A stretch of 64,000 nt of DNA, from the NCBI GenBank assembly GCA_964019425.1, contig OZ025834.1, forward strand, positions 502,501 through 566,500. Reading direction: 5' to 3'. This DNA comes from Flectonema sp. DT1601. Taxonomy: Eukaryota > Euglenozoa > Diplonemea > Diplonemida > Diplonemidae. The notes beneath the pieces were generated by a model that was not told where the DNA came from, did no database searches, and saw only the letters and a list, made by a program, of their open reading frames with translations. Made by a program: the position numbers and the translations under genes. This document shows positions 1 through 12,492 of the stretch, piece by piece. Position 1 is the first letter of the stretch; every line of letters begins with the position of its first letter.

Positions 1-3000
1 ACTCTGCTTTACAAGAAGCACGAAGGGCAGCCTTTAAACGCGGCGCCAAGGCTGCTACTGAAATGTTCGACATGCCAAGTGAATTAGAAGAAGATGATGT
101 ACAAGCGGAAGCATTCAAACAGGGTGTCAACTCTGATGTAGTTCCTTCTGCCTATCAAGATGATCCAAACTTATCAGATGAAGAGAGAGCTGACAGAGCT
201 GTTAAGAGAGCTGCTTTCAAGACGGGTATGAAGATAGTTGAGGCTTCTCAAATGCCTTTAGAGTTGGAAGAAGACGAAAGCCTCTCTGCCAAAGAAAACA
301 AAACCCGGGGAGAGCTCAGAGAAGTCTGGAAACGAGCGGTTACGAAATCCACTCAGAACGCACAGATCGAAGCTATCCCTCCAGAATTAGTTGATGATCC
401 GTCACTCAGTAAAGATGAACGCGATCACAGAACTAAGTTACGAGGAGCTTTCGTAAAGGGACGCGAAGCGAGACACGCAACTGAACTCCCACTAGAACTC
501 GAAGAGGAGGAAGAATCAGTAAGGGATGCCTACGAAAAGGGGAAGACTGCTACAGAATTAGCAGCCATGCCTGAAGGCATCCTTGCCCCGGAAGACGCAG
601 AACTCTTAAACAGCAAAACACCAAAGAATTTGGAAGCCCAATACTTCAAGAGAGCATTGCAAGCTGCAGAACAAGGAGGTGAAGTTCCAGAGTTCCCAGA
701 CGAAGAAGAGGAAGCATTGAATGACTTCGACAAGGCAAGACTAGGCGCCTTAAAGATGGCGTGGAAACGAGGTTCCACTGCTGCCACAATATTAAACCCT
801 GCACCAGAGTCGGCAACTAAAGAAGAGCTACTTCGACGTGAAAAGATAAAGAACGCTTTCATGGAGGGGTTCAGATCAGCTGAGGGAGCTGTTGTACCAG
901 AAGACTTGGCCAAAGATCCAGAGCTAGCTGATGCATTCACTAATGGTCAAAAATCTAAGCAATTTGCTGAAGAACATGAATTACAAACACAAGCAGATCG
1001 TAAAAAGAAAGCCTCCTTACAGGCGGCATTCGTTGCTGGAAAGACGAGCACAGCCGCAGTGGGAGATGTTCCAGCAGAACTGGGAGAATCAACTGAAGCA
1101 AGTCAGGCTTTTATAGCTGGTCAACAGAACCGTGATATTAATTTACCTCCAACAGACTCTGAAGAAGCAAGAATCTTAAAAAGTAAGCAGCTGGCAGCAT
1201 TTCAGAGAGGACGGGCTGCTTCTTCCAGTGATTCAATCCCAACAGAGCTTCAAGAAGATTCAAGTCTACTAGCCTGCTATCAGGCTGGTGTACAGGCTAC
1301 AGAGATTGATATTCCAGACTCAGAATTAGAATCAAAACATCAACTTAGTAAACAAGCAGCATTCAAGGCTGGTCTTACTGCATCTGTACAGTCTGGTGGT
1401 ACCTCATCAGCTATTCCTGATGAGTTGCTTGATGACTCATCTCTCTCTACTGAAGACAGAAATGCCAGAGCAGATCTACGCAGTGCTTACGAAGAAGGCT
1501 TTGCCACCGCCGATGTACAAAAGCAAGAACCGGAGCTAGCCAAGGCATTCAAATTCGGAAGAACAGCAGCCATAAACAACAGCGCATCAGCAGCAATGGA
1601 CATCCCTCCAGAACTCGCTGAAGAACTCGATGTGAATAATATTCCAAAGGAACGAAAGAATGAAATCCTTCGTTGGTTCCGTCGCGGAGTCATATCGAAA
1701 CAGAATTCCGAAGACAATAAAACAGCTGAACTAGAGAGAGCCTTCGTAACTGGACGAGACAAGTTACCAACTGCTGAAGATGTTCCTGAAGAGTTTAGTA
1801 AAGACTCACAACTATCTGATGCCTTTAGAAAGGGTCAACTGGCATCACAGTTTTCTAAGGATCCACAGTCACTAGCAGAGGCTACTGACGAAGAGAAATC
1901 AAGACTAGCGACCAAGAGAGCAGCATTTATGAGAGGATGTAAAGCCGCAGCGAATGATGGATTCCCTCAAGAGCTCGAAGAAGACGCTGATGAGGAAGTT
2001 CGCGAGGCATTTGCACTCGGCAAGGAGGCGCGTCAGTTGGTTGTCGATCCTTCGACGTTGGAGTCTGAGTCTGAAAAGTTACTCAAAGAGAATATTTCTA
2101 CCGCATTTAAGAACGGTCGGGACGGTAGCGTCCAGGTTGGAGAATTCCCACCAGAACTCAAAGACGATCCATCTCTATCAAAGCACGAACAGTGGCTGAG
2201 GTCATCACTAAGAGATGCATACTTAGCTGGTCAACAAGCTCGTGATCTACTAGTAGAGGACGACAAGGCGGATGCAGCAGAACAAATGAAGCTCAAAGCT
2301 AAACAAGCTGCATTCAAACATGGTCGTGATCACAGCGGTCCTCCTCTTGACTTGTCAGAATTAGAACCAGACGTTCAAGATGCTTACACTCAAGGTATTG
2401 CTGCTAGAGAGATGACTGTAGCTGAGGACAGATTGTCGAATGAAGAGGCAATTCAAAAAGAGAAGCAACGCGCTGCATTTATTGCTGGAAGAGACTCGAG
2501 TACTACTACTGGAGATCTACCACCAGAATTAAAAGACGCCTCATCAGATATACAAAAGTCTTACATTGAAGGACAGAAGGCAAGAGCACAACTGGCTGAG
2601 CTACCAGCTGACTTTAAGGACAGCGATGATCTAAGTGATGAAATCAGAGAACAGCGTAGGAAGATGAGAGTCGCATTCAAACAAGGAAGGACTGCTGCAC
2701 GCTCTGAGCAATCACAGTTTGAAGAACTGATGGAAGAACCGTCTGCGCCACCAAGTCAACAAGTGGACAAAAAGGAACTCAAAGACCAGTTTGCGAAGGG
2801 TCATCGAGTAGCAGACGCTGTTGTCGAATTAGAAAACGAAGACATGGAATTGTGTATTGAGAACAATGAAGTTCGCGTAAAGGGTCCTAAGTTAGCTCTC
2901 AAAGCTAAGAGTGCAGTGGCCGCAAACAGTCTCCTTGTTGGACTTGAAGACAATGATGATAACATTACCATGTCTTGTAAGGATATTATTCAAGAAGGTA

Positions 3001-6000
3001 TCAGCGCTCGTAAAAACCTTCCAGACTTTGACGATTCCGATGACCCAGCCTCTGCAAAGAAACATGCGCAGTTTAAGGCTGCCTTCACGCAGGGACGTTT
3101 CCATCGGGATGAGGCAAGTGACATCCCGCCAGAGTTGGAAGACGAGGAAGACTTAACTGCTGCTGAGCGTCTTCGCAGACAAACACTCCGCGATGCGTTC
3201 CAAGCAGGTGTTCAACGGGCAAAGAAAACAGCGACTTTGGAACAAAGTATCGAATTACTTCTCAAAGATGATCCTAGCCTTCCACCTGATGAACGTGAAA
3301 GACGAGCGTTGTTACGCAAAACTTTCATGGAGTCTCTTCAAGCTCATGAGTCATCTAAGGCCCCACCTGATGGTGCTAACTTAAATAGACACGCTACACT
3401 ACATCACACTGCTAATATTATTAGAACTCAACAGGCAAGAGGAAAGACTACAGAGCTAACCGTTCCAAAGGAAATGGAAGATGATCCATCGCTACCTGCT
3501 GCTGAAAGAGTTCGTAGAATGGAATTGAGAGAGACTTGGATGAGAGAAGCCAGACCTGAACAGGCAGAACCGCTTTCACCTGCAAAACCAAAATCGGATA
3601 CAAAGAAGGTTGTTGTGGTTGCAGCAAACGAAACAGAGCCAACTCACGGTGAGGATGTTGTTGCTATCGCAGAAGACAGCGATGGTGCGAAGAAGCTGAA
3701 GGACATGAAGCAACAACACAGAGGTCGCATGAAGGAACTGAAGAGCATTCAAGAAGGTGAGCGACAGACTGAAGATGAAACACTCGAATCCGAAGCACAA
3801 GAAGAGCTCCACAGAATCGATGAGAATATGGACGACGACCTCCGTACTGCTCAAGATAAACTTTCTAAAGACTTACAAGCTGAATTGGCCGCAGCAAAAA
3901 CTGAAGGGGAAAGAGATCAAATAAAGGAAAAGTTCGCAGCCGAAGCTAACCGCATGAAAGATCAAATCGACCAAGTCCGCGAAGGCAAAAAGCACATCGT
4001 CCGTAAGACACTCGATGCTCGTAAACAACGAAAGCAAAAGATTCTCGAAATCAAACACAAAGACGAACAACGTCTCGAGAAAACTATTCAAATTGACGAA
4101 CGCGAAGAGATGGAGCTCATCGTTGCCGACTATGAAAAACGCAAATTGGAAGGCGCTTTGACTCAAGAGGAGGAAATGGAAAAGCAGCGCAAAATCCTTC
4201 ACGAAAAGCTAAAGCAGAGAGACTTCAGAAGAAAGAAGAAGCAACAAAAGGAAAGAGAACTTCTGGAGAGAGAGAAACAACAAACGGCCGACGCAGAAGA
4301 ACAACTTGCATCTCAGCAGCAGAAGGAGGTCGAAGAACTCGAAGCTCAGAAAACGCGAGAGCGTTACGCTCAGCAATTACGCGACGAGGCTGAAGCCAGA
4401 GGAAGACAGCTATCAGACGCTGACAGGGCAGCCATCGAGGAAAGTATGAAGGAACAGCTAGCTTCCCTTGAGAGTGCTCAAAAGGAACGCGCAATCGCAG
4501 AAGAGTCTCAAAACAAACAACAAATTGCCCAACGTCTCCGTGAAAAGGAACTCGCCCTTGCCTCAAAACAACAGGCTGCTAAGATGGTCGACATCGCTTC
4601 TCAAAAGAAGGAAATCGATCAAATAATAACTCAACAGAAACACGAGATGGAGAAGATTGAAGCTCTCAGAAAATCTGAATTTGCAGGAGAGAAAGAACGT
4701 CTCCAGCAGAAGTTAAAAGAGAAAGCAGCACGAAAGAAGCAGCGCAATGACGAGATGCGTATTGCCACGAAGAAGATTGAGTCTGATCTGCAGGAAGAAG
4801 CTCAACTAGAAGAAGAGAAACTTCTCAAACAGGAGGTCGAACGCCGTCTTAAAAAGGAAGAGTCGAAGAGCAGTAAACCTATGTCTGAAGAAGAGCGTGA
4901 TCGTATTTACCAAAACTACATGTCTGATACAAAGAAGTATGTTTTTATCATTGTTAAGTTTTCTCTTATCTCTCATATGGCTGTCTGGAAAAAAAAAATT
5001 AAAAAAAAAAAAAACAGTCAAATGGCTGAGGCATCAGAGGAAATGCGCAAACAGCGCGAAACAGTTCGCAAGAAGCTGGAAGAAAAGAGACGCAAGAGAG
5101 CAGAGGAATTGAAGCGAAAACAGCAACAAGAACTGAAGGAAGACCTCGCTAAGTCTGAGAAAGAGATTAATGCCCTGTTGCGTCAGCAGGAACCGACTGA
5201 CGCAGTTCTAGCACCAAAGGTATGATTGAAAACCCTTTCTGAATTATGTTCCTAGGAAGGATAATATTATTTATCATAAAACAACAATCACAACAACAGA
5301 TTGAACTCTCTGAAGAAGTCCACCAAGAGGAGGCCAACATACAACAATCTCACCGCCGTAATATCGAAGATCTCAAGAGAAATCAAGACGCTGAGCTTAA
5401 GGCTCTTGAGATGAAGCTTCAAAAGGAACTTGAAGAAGGAAGGAAAAAGTTCGAAGATGAAGCAAAACAGAAGCTATCGAAACAACAAGCAGAGATGAAG
5501 AGCAAACACTCAGCAAAGGTAGACAGCGCTGCGAGTGACAGTGAAAAGCAGCGACTACTCGAAGAACATCGTCAGCATTCTATGGAATTACAGAAGAGAC
5601 TCAACTCTGAGAAGGAGAACCAAGCAAAGGCAATGCAAGAAAGGATCGAAGCCAAGAAACGATCAAGAAGACGTGATATCCAACAAAAACAGGACGTTGA
5701 AATGAAGGCAGCCATTCAAGAACAACAACACGAACTGGAAGACTTCAAACACAAAGCGACTGTGGAGGCAGAGAAAATTGCCATTAAGAATGCTGTTGAA
5801 GAAAACAAATTAGAAGCAGAGACAGCAGCCAAACACATCATGTTCATGAGGCACAAGAGTGAGTTTGAGAATTTGAAAAATTCAACAGAAAAGGAACGAG
5901 ACACTACCATCAAATCAAGTATTTCTGAACTCCAAAAGGCATGCAAAGCAGAAGAACAAAATCTAGAACAGCAATACAGCTCAAAAATATCTTCAATAGA

Positions 6001-7658
6001 AGCTGACTCGTCTATAAAGGCTGCAGACAAACCAGCAGCAGTAAACTCTTTGAAGTTGGAATTAAAGCGAAAACAAGAAAGACTTCGAGCCAAGCTTTCA
6101 GAAGCAGAAGATAAAACAAAGGAAGACCTAACTGAACAATGGTCAGAACGTTACAACACTGCAATGCTTGAGATGAAATGCCGACACTGGGAAGAGATTG
6201 GAACTGCTTGTATGGAACTTCAAGGTGGTGATCCTGAACAAGTTCTACGAGACATGACTTCAAAACGTGCAATGGATGAAGCAGAACGCACTCGTCAACA
6301 ACTTGAGAACTTCCGAAATGAACTCGAAGGCACTAAAGAACGCGAGCGCAAGGCTGCTGAACAACAAATGGAAGAGCTCAAGGCCACACTCCAAGCCGAA
6401 GCCGAAGCTGATCGAAAGCGTCACGCTGGTGAAATGGAACGTGAAATTGATCGCTACAATCAGGAGAAACAACGCCGTGAAACCGAAACTATAAAGCGCA
6501 AGGGAGAGATGGAAGTTGACCTCCAAAATAAAATGCGCAGCGGTTCATCACAAAAAGAGTATGACTTTGTTCTGTTATTGTTATTATTATTTGTTAACTT
6601 TATTATTATTGTCATTACGGGTCATTGTTTCATTCTGCAGAGCTAACTAAATAACAAAACACAGTCCGGATGCACTGATCGCAGAGTACCGTCGCAAGCA
6701 ACAGGAAATGGAAGAGCAAGACAACGTACAGAGAAAGGCAGAAAAGGAAGCCTTTGAAAAGAGAGTCGCAGAGAAAAAACGACGTCTTGCAGCGAAGGGT
6801 AAGAAGAGAGACGAGCTTCTGCAAGGGGCTCAAGGGGCTGAGAAGGAACCTGCTGCGGCGATGCCTCCAGTGGTGCCACCAGAGACGCCAACCAGGAATG
6901 CTGTCAGGCAGTCGAGTATTGGAACTGCTCCTGGTGAAGAAAAACTGAGACTACGCGCTTCTAAGGGAGCCCCTCAAGAATGGATGAGAGCTATTACTGA
7001 TACCCTCATGACTAAGATGTCTAATATTGAAAACGTCCTAACTGAATTACGTGAATGTGGAGGAGTTGTTTCATACTACCTCGACCCCAAGGATCGTAAT
7101 CAACGATGTGAAGGAGAACTCATAGTACTTCAAAAAGACCAACTGAAACCTGAAGAACTCATCGTTTTTGAATATGGAAAATACATCCTCACTCAGGTGA
7201 AAAAGATGCTTTCTGGACACATGCAGTCTATCAATTTAGAAATTGCGACCAGCCTTCCAGATGCGCTTGGAAATCACACTAGTTTCCGTAACTCATTTCA
7301 CTGGGATCCTTCAAGAAAGACTTTATACGTTAGACGTACGAGATTACAAAACCTTGGTGAGTTCACTACTGTTATCCTTAACTGTTTAGCTCATATATTA
7401 GCGGGAACTGTTAGAGAAGGATGCAATGATGCGTCTCCAGTATTTATGCATCACTTTTATGGACTTATCGAATTGTTATCTGAAGAACTATTCTTTACTA
7501 AGACTGGTGACTCTCATAAACGACCAGCTGGAGATAGAATCGATTTTCGTAAAGATGCTGTTCTAACGACTGATAGTATGAAACAGATAAAGATTGCTGG
7601 AAAGCCTCATCAAGAGCAACTTGACATTATCCGAAATCAATTGCTGAAGCAAAAATAG
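1..7658 (+). CDS. Giant repeat and coiled-coil protein, 5' end outside window
   Basis: The frame is open from base 3, so the start lies upstream. Exons are 1-4936, 5018-5219, 5300-6558 and 6665-7658, giving at least 2462 residues. Each junction keeps the frame and each intron begins GTATG and ends in an A/C-rich stretch plus CAG. Residues 1 to about 1185 hold about 34 copies of a short helical repeat ending in a core like AFxxG or AYxxG, often preceded by PPEL-DDPSLS and ERxxRxxLR. The middle, to about residue 2200, is highly charged Lys/Glu/Gln/Arg coiled coil. The last 230 residues form a compact, non-repetitive domain with a hydrophobic stretch LGEFTTVILNCLAHILAG. I do not recognise a named family. 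The architecture suggests a cytoskeletal or flagellar scaffold, but that is inference. The first intron is 81 nt with no stop, so its retention would add 27 residues in frame. Confidence 0.85.
3..3560 (+). repeat. Protein-level tandem repeats in the giant gene
   Basis: About 34 degenerate units of roughly 30-50 codons recur here. The recognisable pieces are PxELxxDxxLS, then R-rich helix, then [AD]-[AF]-[FY]-x-x-G. The DNA itself is too diverged to be a simple tandem repeat, so the array is old and held by selection on protein. Confidence 0.8.
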
Positions 7659-8062
7659 ACTGTGAGGCTTATAATTATGTGTCTCGCAATTTTTTTTTTT
7701 TTTTTTTTTAAAAATTTCTCTCTTTGAAAACCGTAATAAATACTCTCAGCTAATATTTTTTCTTACCACAAACTAAAAAAAAAAAAAAAAAAAAAAAAAA
7801 GGAAAGAAATTTCTCTTCTGACTAATTGTTGAAAGGCACACATAAGATAACTTTTCTTTTTTTTTTAAATAATTATTACTCACTATTGTGGTTGGTTGAT
7901 TAGTATTCTTCCTTTACTTTCTGGGCAATTGCATACCTGACAAGGATAGAAATATGCCTTGGTAGGTTTTCTTTTGTATTTTTGAGTAAGGAGTGGGGTT
8001 TTCATTTTTTTTTTCATTCGCCCCCCTTTTTTTTTAGAGAATCTTATCAAATTACTCCCCAA

Positions 8063-8094
<32 letters not shown>

Positions 8095-9052
8095 TTTCTA
8101 CAATGCGAGAAAAAGAAAATTTAAAAAAAAAAAAAAAAAACTTTTTAAGGCTGCAGAAATAGAATTGTCTCTAGCACGTCACAACATGTAAAAACGTGAG
8201 TGGGTTAGCGAACTGTAATAGAGAACGGAAGAAGAACCATTTTTTAGGAAGCCTGCCAATTGATTTTGAGAGAAAACGAGCAGCGCCCGTGTATGCTCCA
8301 TTCTCTTGTGTTTCTCTTGTTCATACGCGAAAAACGGGGTTCACGATTTAACGAAATGATGTTTTTTTTTTGTTGTTTTTCAAAGAAATAAAAGTATTTC
8401 CTTTACTTTCTTGATTTCTTGGAGGACTGTTTTTTTTTTTTTCCCCCTCGTTGTTTTTGTTTTTTTATCAAAAAAAGTTTTTTTGATTGTCACTTTTCGC
8501 TTCTTATAGATTGGCTTGGAAGTGTATTTTAACTAATTTAAAAAAAAAAAAAAGAAAAGTTTTTGCGAATTAACTGCACAAATGTGTTTTTTTGTCACAT
8601 TATTTTCAATGTACGGCACCTGTGACAATTTGTCATTAGTAAGCTTTTCGACGAAAGGTGAATCAATTTTTTTATGTTACTTTTTTTTTTATTATTTGTC
8701 CGAAATTATTTTTTTTATTTAAAAAAAAAATGCGAGAAAAAAAAAAAAAAAAAAAAAATCTGTTTCTCCGATCCCTATTTCCCTTCCCATCTTTCCCTTC
8801 TCTAAAAAAAAATTTATTTCCAAATCATATCCGATTTGTCTTATGGAATCCGTTTCTTAATATTAAAAACTAACAGTTACACTTGCTGGGCTTTCTTTGT
8901 GTACATTTTATGTACTTTTTTTTTCCTTTCGTATTTTATAATCGAGCAGGTATCAACATGTGATGTAAAGAAGACAACAACTGAATCATTTATGTGTTAA
9001 TTTTCTTATTATACAAAACTTTTCAGGTCAGGGGGTAGGGGGCTAGTAAACA
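7659..9052. other. Intergenic, homopolymer-rich
   Basis: This stretch contains many T and A runs of 10-27 bases and no convincing open frame. The pyrimidine-rich stretch ending in CAG at 9026 is the likely acceptor for the next gene. The less biased part at 8170-8350 shows no recognisable RNA gene. Confidence 0.6.
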
Positions 9053-9691
9053 ATGAGCACTAGCACTCCCCATTCTGATGGCGCTCTGCGTATGGCAACT
9101 CGTTCGTTAAATAGAATGTGTGGCAGTCGTATGGTGGAGGAATGTAATACGTTGATAGAAGCAGTGATGCTTATGGAGGGTAATGATATAATGACAAGAG
9201 AATGCGTTGATAAACTTCTCATGAGGTCAATGCGTCGTGGGGATGAGAGATTATTCGCAAGCGTAGCAGAAGAGGTCATCACAACTTCCAGAAGCAAATC
9301 TTTTAGAAATATATTACACACCTCATGTCAAGAACATTTTAATACTCTCTACAGCAATAGTGACGAGAGACTACCCATCGCTTGCACGTTTCTGTCTCAC
9401 CTGCTAATTCGTGATGTTATAAGCAAAAAGATAATAGACACTTGTATTCTAACCTGCTTAATGGGTCCCCTCATTGATAAGTCTCACGTTCCTCAAGCCC
9501 ATGAAATAAATTCAGTCTGTAAAATGCTCGATATATGCGCCTCTATAATTGACAGAGAAAAAGTGCATTACTACTACAGGAGATTGGAAGGAGTTCGGGA
9601 TAAGTGCGAACATCCAGCACCTCTGATGGTTGATATCGCAGTTGAGAAATATCAGAAGGGATATCAACTTCCTCCAGTTTGTAATATTTGA
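9053..9691 (+). CDS. MIF4G-domain (eIF4G-like HEAT) protein
   Basis: The product has 212 residues and is almost entirely one alpha-helical MIF4G-type HEAT domain. It shows the succession typical of the family: a CQEHFNTLY helix, then a helix like LSHLLIRDVISKKIIDTCI, then a helix with MLDICASIID, and a final YYYRRLEGVRDK helix. These correspond to the FIGELFKLKML and RMDQYFNQMEKI helices of eIF4G middle domains. MIF4G domains bind eIF4A-type helicases and RNA in translation initiation or mRNA decay. No eIF4E-binding or MA3 region is present, so it is a stand-alone small adaptor of the PAIP1/CTIF kind rather than full eIF4G. The start follows an acceptor-like TTTTCAG (ends 9026) by 26 bases. 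No intron was seen. Confidence 0.7.
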   Translation: MSTSTPHSDGALRMATRSLNRMCGSRMVEECNTLIEAVMLMEGNDIMTRECVDKLLMRSMRRGDERLFASVAEEVITTSRSKSFRNILHTSCQEHFNTLYSNSDERLPIACTFLSHLLIRDVISKKIIDTCILTCLMGPLIDKSHVPQAHEINSVCKMLDICASIIDREKVHYYYRRLEGVRDKCEHPAPLMVDIAVEKYQKGYQLPPVCNI

Positions 9692-10231
9692 TAGTTGCTT
9701 CGCGTGGAGTACTAGTGATGGTACTCAGCAGTTTTTTTTTTTTTTTTTTTTTTTTTTTCCATGAAGTAACCCACCTGCTCAGAATGTCTTCTTTTATATT
9801 CGGCTAATGAAACAAGCAAGTCGTCCTTCAGACGTCCTTAAGCGGACAGTTGTTGCAGCACACCATTGCGGGTGGGGGTACACAAACATACTGGTTATAT
9901 ATTGCTCTCGATTTTATTTATGTTTCCTTTTTTTTCCTTTTTCTTCTAACGGCTTGCCGCTACTGCTGTTCATGTATGGTTTGGTTTGTCTGATAGTTTC
10001 TTTTTACCGTTGTTTTTCTCTTTCTCTTTCTCTTTCTCTTTTTTTTTTTTTTAAAAAAAAATTTTTTTTTTCTCTCGGTGATATACTGCAACACTACTTT
10101 CTACAGGAAAATATCAAACTAAATTCTCTATTCTAATTTGATTCGTGAGAAGGGGGTGTTACCCACCCAGGAATGGAGTACCTAACCTCTCTTACTGTAA
10201 TTAATTTTAAAAACAGCAACTTATTAATAAC
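9692..10231. other. Intergenic
   Basis: Poly-T tracts, a CTTT microsatellite near 10015-10040, and an open frame at 9807-10136 that is mostly translated homopolymer and is not believed. An acceptor-like AAACAG ends at 10216, 15 bases before the next ATG. Confidence 0.6.
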
Positions 10232-11950
10232 ATGTCTAAGCGAGAGAATGGATATCGAGGATACGATACTAAAGGAACAGACATTGGATCAGGTCCCACT
10301 GGTGAAATCCGTCAGGTACTTAAAGAAGGACATCGCGTAGCGCTAATCGGAGGTGGTAACTGCGGTGTTTATTCATTGAAAGCTTTAAGAGAAATGGGTG
10401 TGAACGCAACACTGTACGAGCAGAGTCACACTGGAGTTGGTGGTGTCTGGAGAGACAGAGGTTATAATGGAGTTGCGTACACATCTCTCAGAACGAACAG
10501 TTCTGTGGTTACGACATCTGCACCTGCATTTCCATTTCAGTTTAAGCCGTCGACTCCTTTTCCACATCACACGGAAGTGTTAAAATATGTAAATCAATAC
10601 TGTGATCACTTTAAATTATGGGACGGAATCCAACTTGGAACCAAAGCACTCCAAGTAGCACCTGTAGATGAATCAAATATTTACACAAAGTGGAATGTGA
10701 CTTTTTCAAAAACCAAACAAGACTTCAATCCAACAAGCAGATCATCAGGCTTCCCACCACCTGAAGGCGATAGTTGGACTGAACAGTTTGATGCCGTCTT
10801 GACATGTGCTGGACAGTATGGAGGTGTTCCTTTTACTCCAAAAAATCCAGGAATTGAGAATTTCAAAGGAACAGTCTTACACAGCAAAGATTGGCTAAAT
10901 AATAAAGTAGTTGAGGGAAAACGTGTATTAGTAGTTGGAATTGGGAACAGTGCCTTAGATATTGCTTTGGATTGCTGTTGGAAGGCTGAAAAAGTATTGA
11001 TTTCCAGCAGGAATGGTGCTGGTATCATGTCTGTTGTTGATCCTAAAGGTAACCCTGTAGACACTTCACTACTGTCTAGGCACTCACAAGGTTCTGCTTC
11101 CCCTCAGCTCGGTAAAGCTGCTTTTGCAACTGATCTGCATCAAACTTTCTTGAAGAATGGAATGCCAAAACCAAACAGCGATCTCGCAAAGGTCGCAGCT
11201 GGTATGGTCAAAGATGTAAAGTCATTTTTGAAATTTTTGGAAGAGAAGAAAATGATTCTTGGAGCAGGACTGAAGACCATCACTCCAACGGGAGTAATTC
11301 TTTCAAACGGTCAAAGCCACGACATTGATGTAATAATTTACTGCACTGGTTACGATACTGTCGCATCGTATTCTTTTATTGATAAAGACGTCTTGGGAAC
11401 TACTGTAAAAGTAACTCCATCTGGAAAGCAATTCAACAGTTTATACAAAATGTGTCTTCACCCAAAATACTACACTCTTGGTATGTGCGGACTCATTACC
11501 AGCAATGCTAATGAGGGGTTGATTGGTGAGCTGCAGGCTCGATGGGTAGCTAACATGCTTCTCGGAAAATCAAAATTCCCAACTGACTCAGAAGTTGAGA
11601 GCTACTGTTCTGACAGAGAGACGATGATAACACAACTGGATCCTGCGTATCCTCGTTTTATTAGGTATTTACCTTACATGGATTCTCTCGCTTCTGAAAT
11701 TGGTTGTCTTCCTGATATCAAATCACCTGGTAAAGTCCCTCGCTTTCCTCCATCACCACCCAAAGATCCAGTTGCATTATACCACTACAACCTTTATTAT
11801 GGACCTGCAACAGCAGTTCAATGGCGCCTTAAGGGGCCAAATAGTTGGGAAGATAAGAAAACAGCTGAGTTATATGTGACAGAAAACTTAACACCAGGAT
11901 TCTGGTTACCAAAGAGACAAAGTGACATTGGATGGGGCAGTAAATTATAG
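10232..11950 (+). CDS. Flavin-containing monooxygenase
   Basis: The product has 572 residues and is intronless. The FAD-binding Rossmann glycine motif GGGNCG lies at residues 40-45. The FMO family signature FxGxxxHxxxW is FKGTVLHSKDW at 211-221, and the NADPH-binding motif GIGNSALD is at 236-243. The downstream signature-like segment IDVIIYCTGYD, near residue 370, matches the conserved TGY region of FMOs. These enzymes use NADPH and O2 to oxygenate N- or S-nucleophiles, or act as Baeyer-Villiger relatives; the substrate cannot be read from sequence. There is no clear signal peptide or C-terminal membrane anchor, so a soluble enzyme is likely. The leader acceptor AG is at 10216. Confidence 0.9.
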   Translation: MSKRENGYRGYDTKGTDIGSGPTGEIRQVLKEGHRVALIGGGNCGVYSLKALREMGVNATLYEQSHTGVGGVWRDRGYNGVAYTSLRTNSSVVTTSAPAFPFQFKPSTPFPHHTEVLKYVNQYCDHFKLWDGIQLGTKALQVAPVDESNIYTKWNVTFSKTKQDFNPTSRSSGFPPPEGDSWTEQFDAVLTCAGQYGGVPFTPKNPGIENFKGTVLHSKDWLNNKVVEGKRVLVVGIGNSALDIALDCCWKAEKVLISSRNGAGIMSVVDPKGNPVDTSLLSRHSQGSASPQLGKAAFATDLHQTFLKNGMPKPNSDLAKVAAGMVKDVKSFLKFLEEKKMILGAGLKTITPTGVILSNGQSHDIDVIIYCTGYDTVASYSFIDKDVLGTTVKVTPSGKQFNSLYKMCLHPKYYTLGMCGLITSNANEGLIGELQARWVANMLLGKSKFPTDSEVESYCSDRETMITQLDPAYPRFIRYLPYMDSLASEIGCLPDIKSPGKVPRFPPSPPKDPVALYHYNLYYGPATAVQWRLKGPNSWEDKKTAELYVTENLTPGFWLPKRQSDIGWGSKL

Positions 11951-12432
11951 ATGTCAGAGTCCATATTCTTCGAGCATTATTTATTAAATTAACACTTACT
12001 AACGTCTGATTTTTTTTTGTAACCTTTTTGATTAGTTTCTATGAGCACCGATGCAACGATTCAGCGAGTGTGTGGTCTAACACTGTGGCAGATTTATCTC
12101 CTTTGGTGGATGTATTGCTGTAGCTCGTTACTTAACTTTGATTTTATATGTGTATAGGTACCACCAAATCTATCACTTGGACTTCTGTTGCGGAAATAAT
12201 AAACTGAAACCTCAACCTTGTGTGATATCACGGGCTTTGCGGCATTCTTTAGTCTGAGTTAAAAAGTAGGGGGATTTTTAGTTTTTTTTTTTTTTTTTTT
12301 TGCATTGACGAAGTCGGAGAAGAAAGTATTCAGATTAAAAAAAAGCCGTTTTGTTTATTATGGGTTAAAAATGTTTATCTATTTTTTACCTGTTTATGCT
12401 TTTTTTTTTCCCCCTCTTTTTTTTTTTTTTTT
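11951..12432. other. Intergenic between FMO gene and element A
   Basis: There is no coding signal. It holds a likely 3' UTR and a stretch at 12300-12362 that resembles 28105-28161. A T-rich tract at 12411-12432 directly abuts element A. Confidence 0.5.
12300..12362 (+). repeat. Short dispersed repeat, copy 1
   Basis: Shares GACxxAGTCGGAGAA, then AGATT, then AGCCG with 28105-28161 in the same order and spacing. Both copies follow a T run. The function is unknown. Confidence 0.4.
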
Positions 12433-12481
12433 GGGAAAACCTCTAATTCAACAAAAATAGTTTGCGAAATCGCCAACTCCC
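12433..12481. repeat. Terminal inverted repeat, left end of copy A
   Basis: Starts GGGAAAACCTCTAATTC and runs to ATCGCCAACTC. It is the inverse of the sequence at 13597-13644 with a few mismatches. Confidence 0.85.
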
Positions 12482-12492
12482 TACAAAAAAAA

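Noticed and set aside
9807-10136. 109-residue open frame
   Set aside because: Half of it is translated CTTT and poly-T/A; no acceptor or conserved features.
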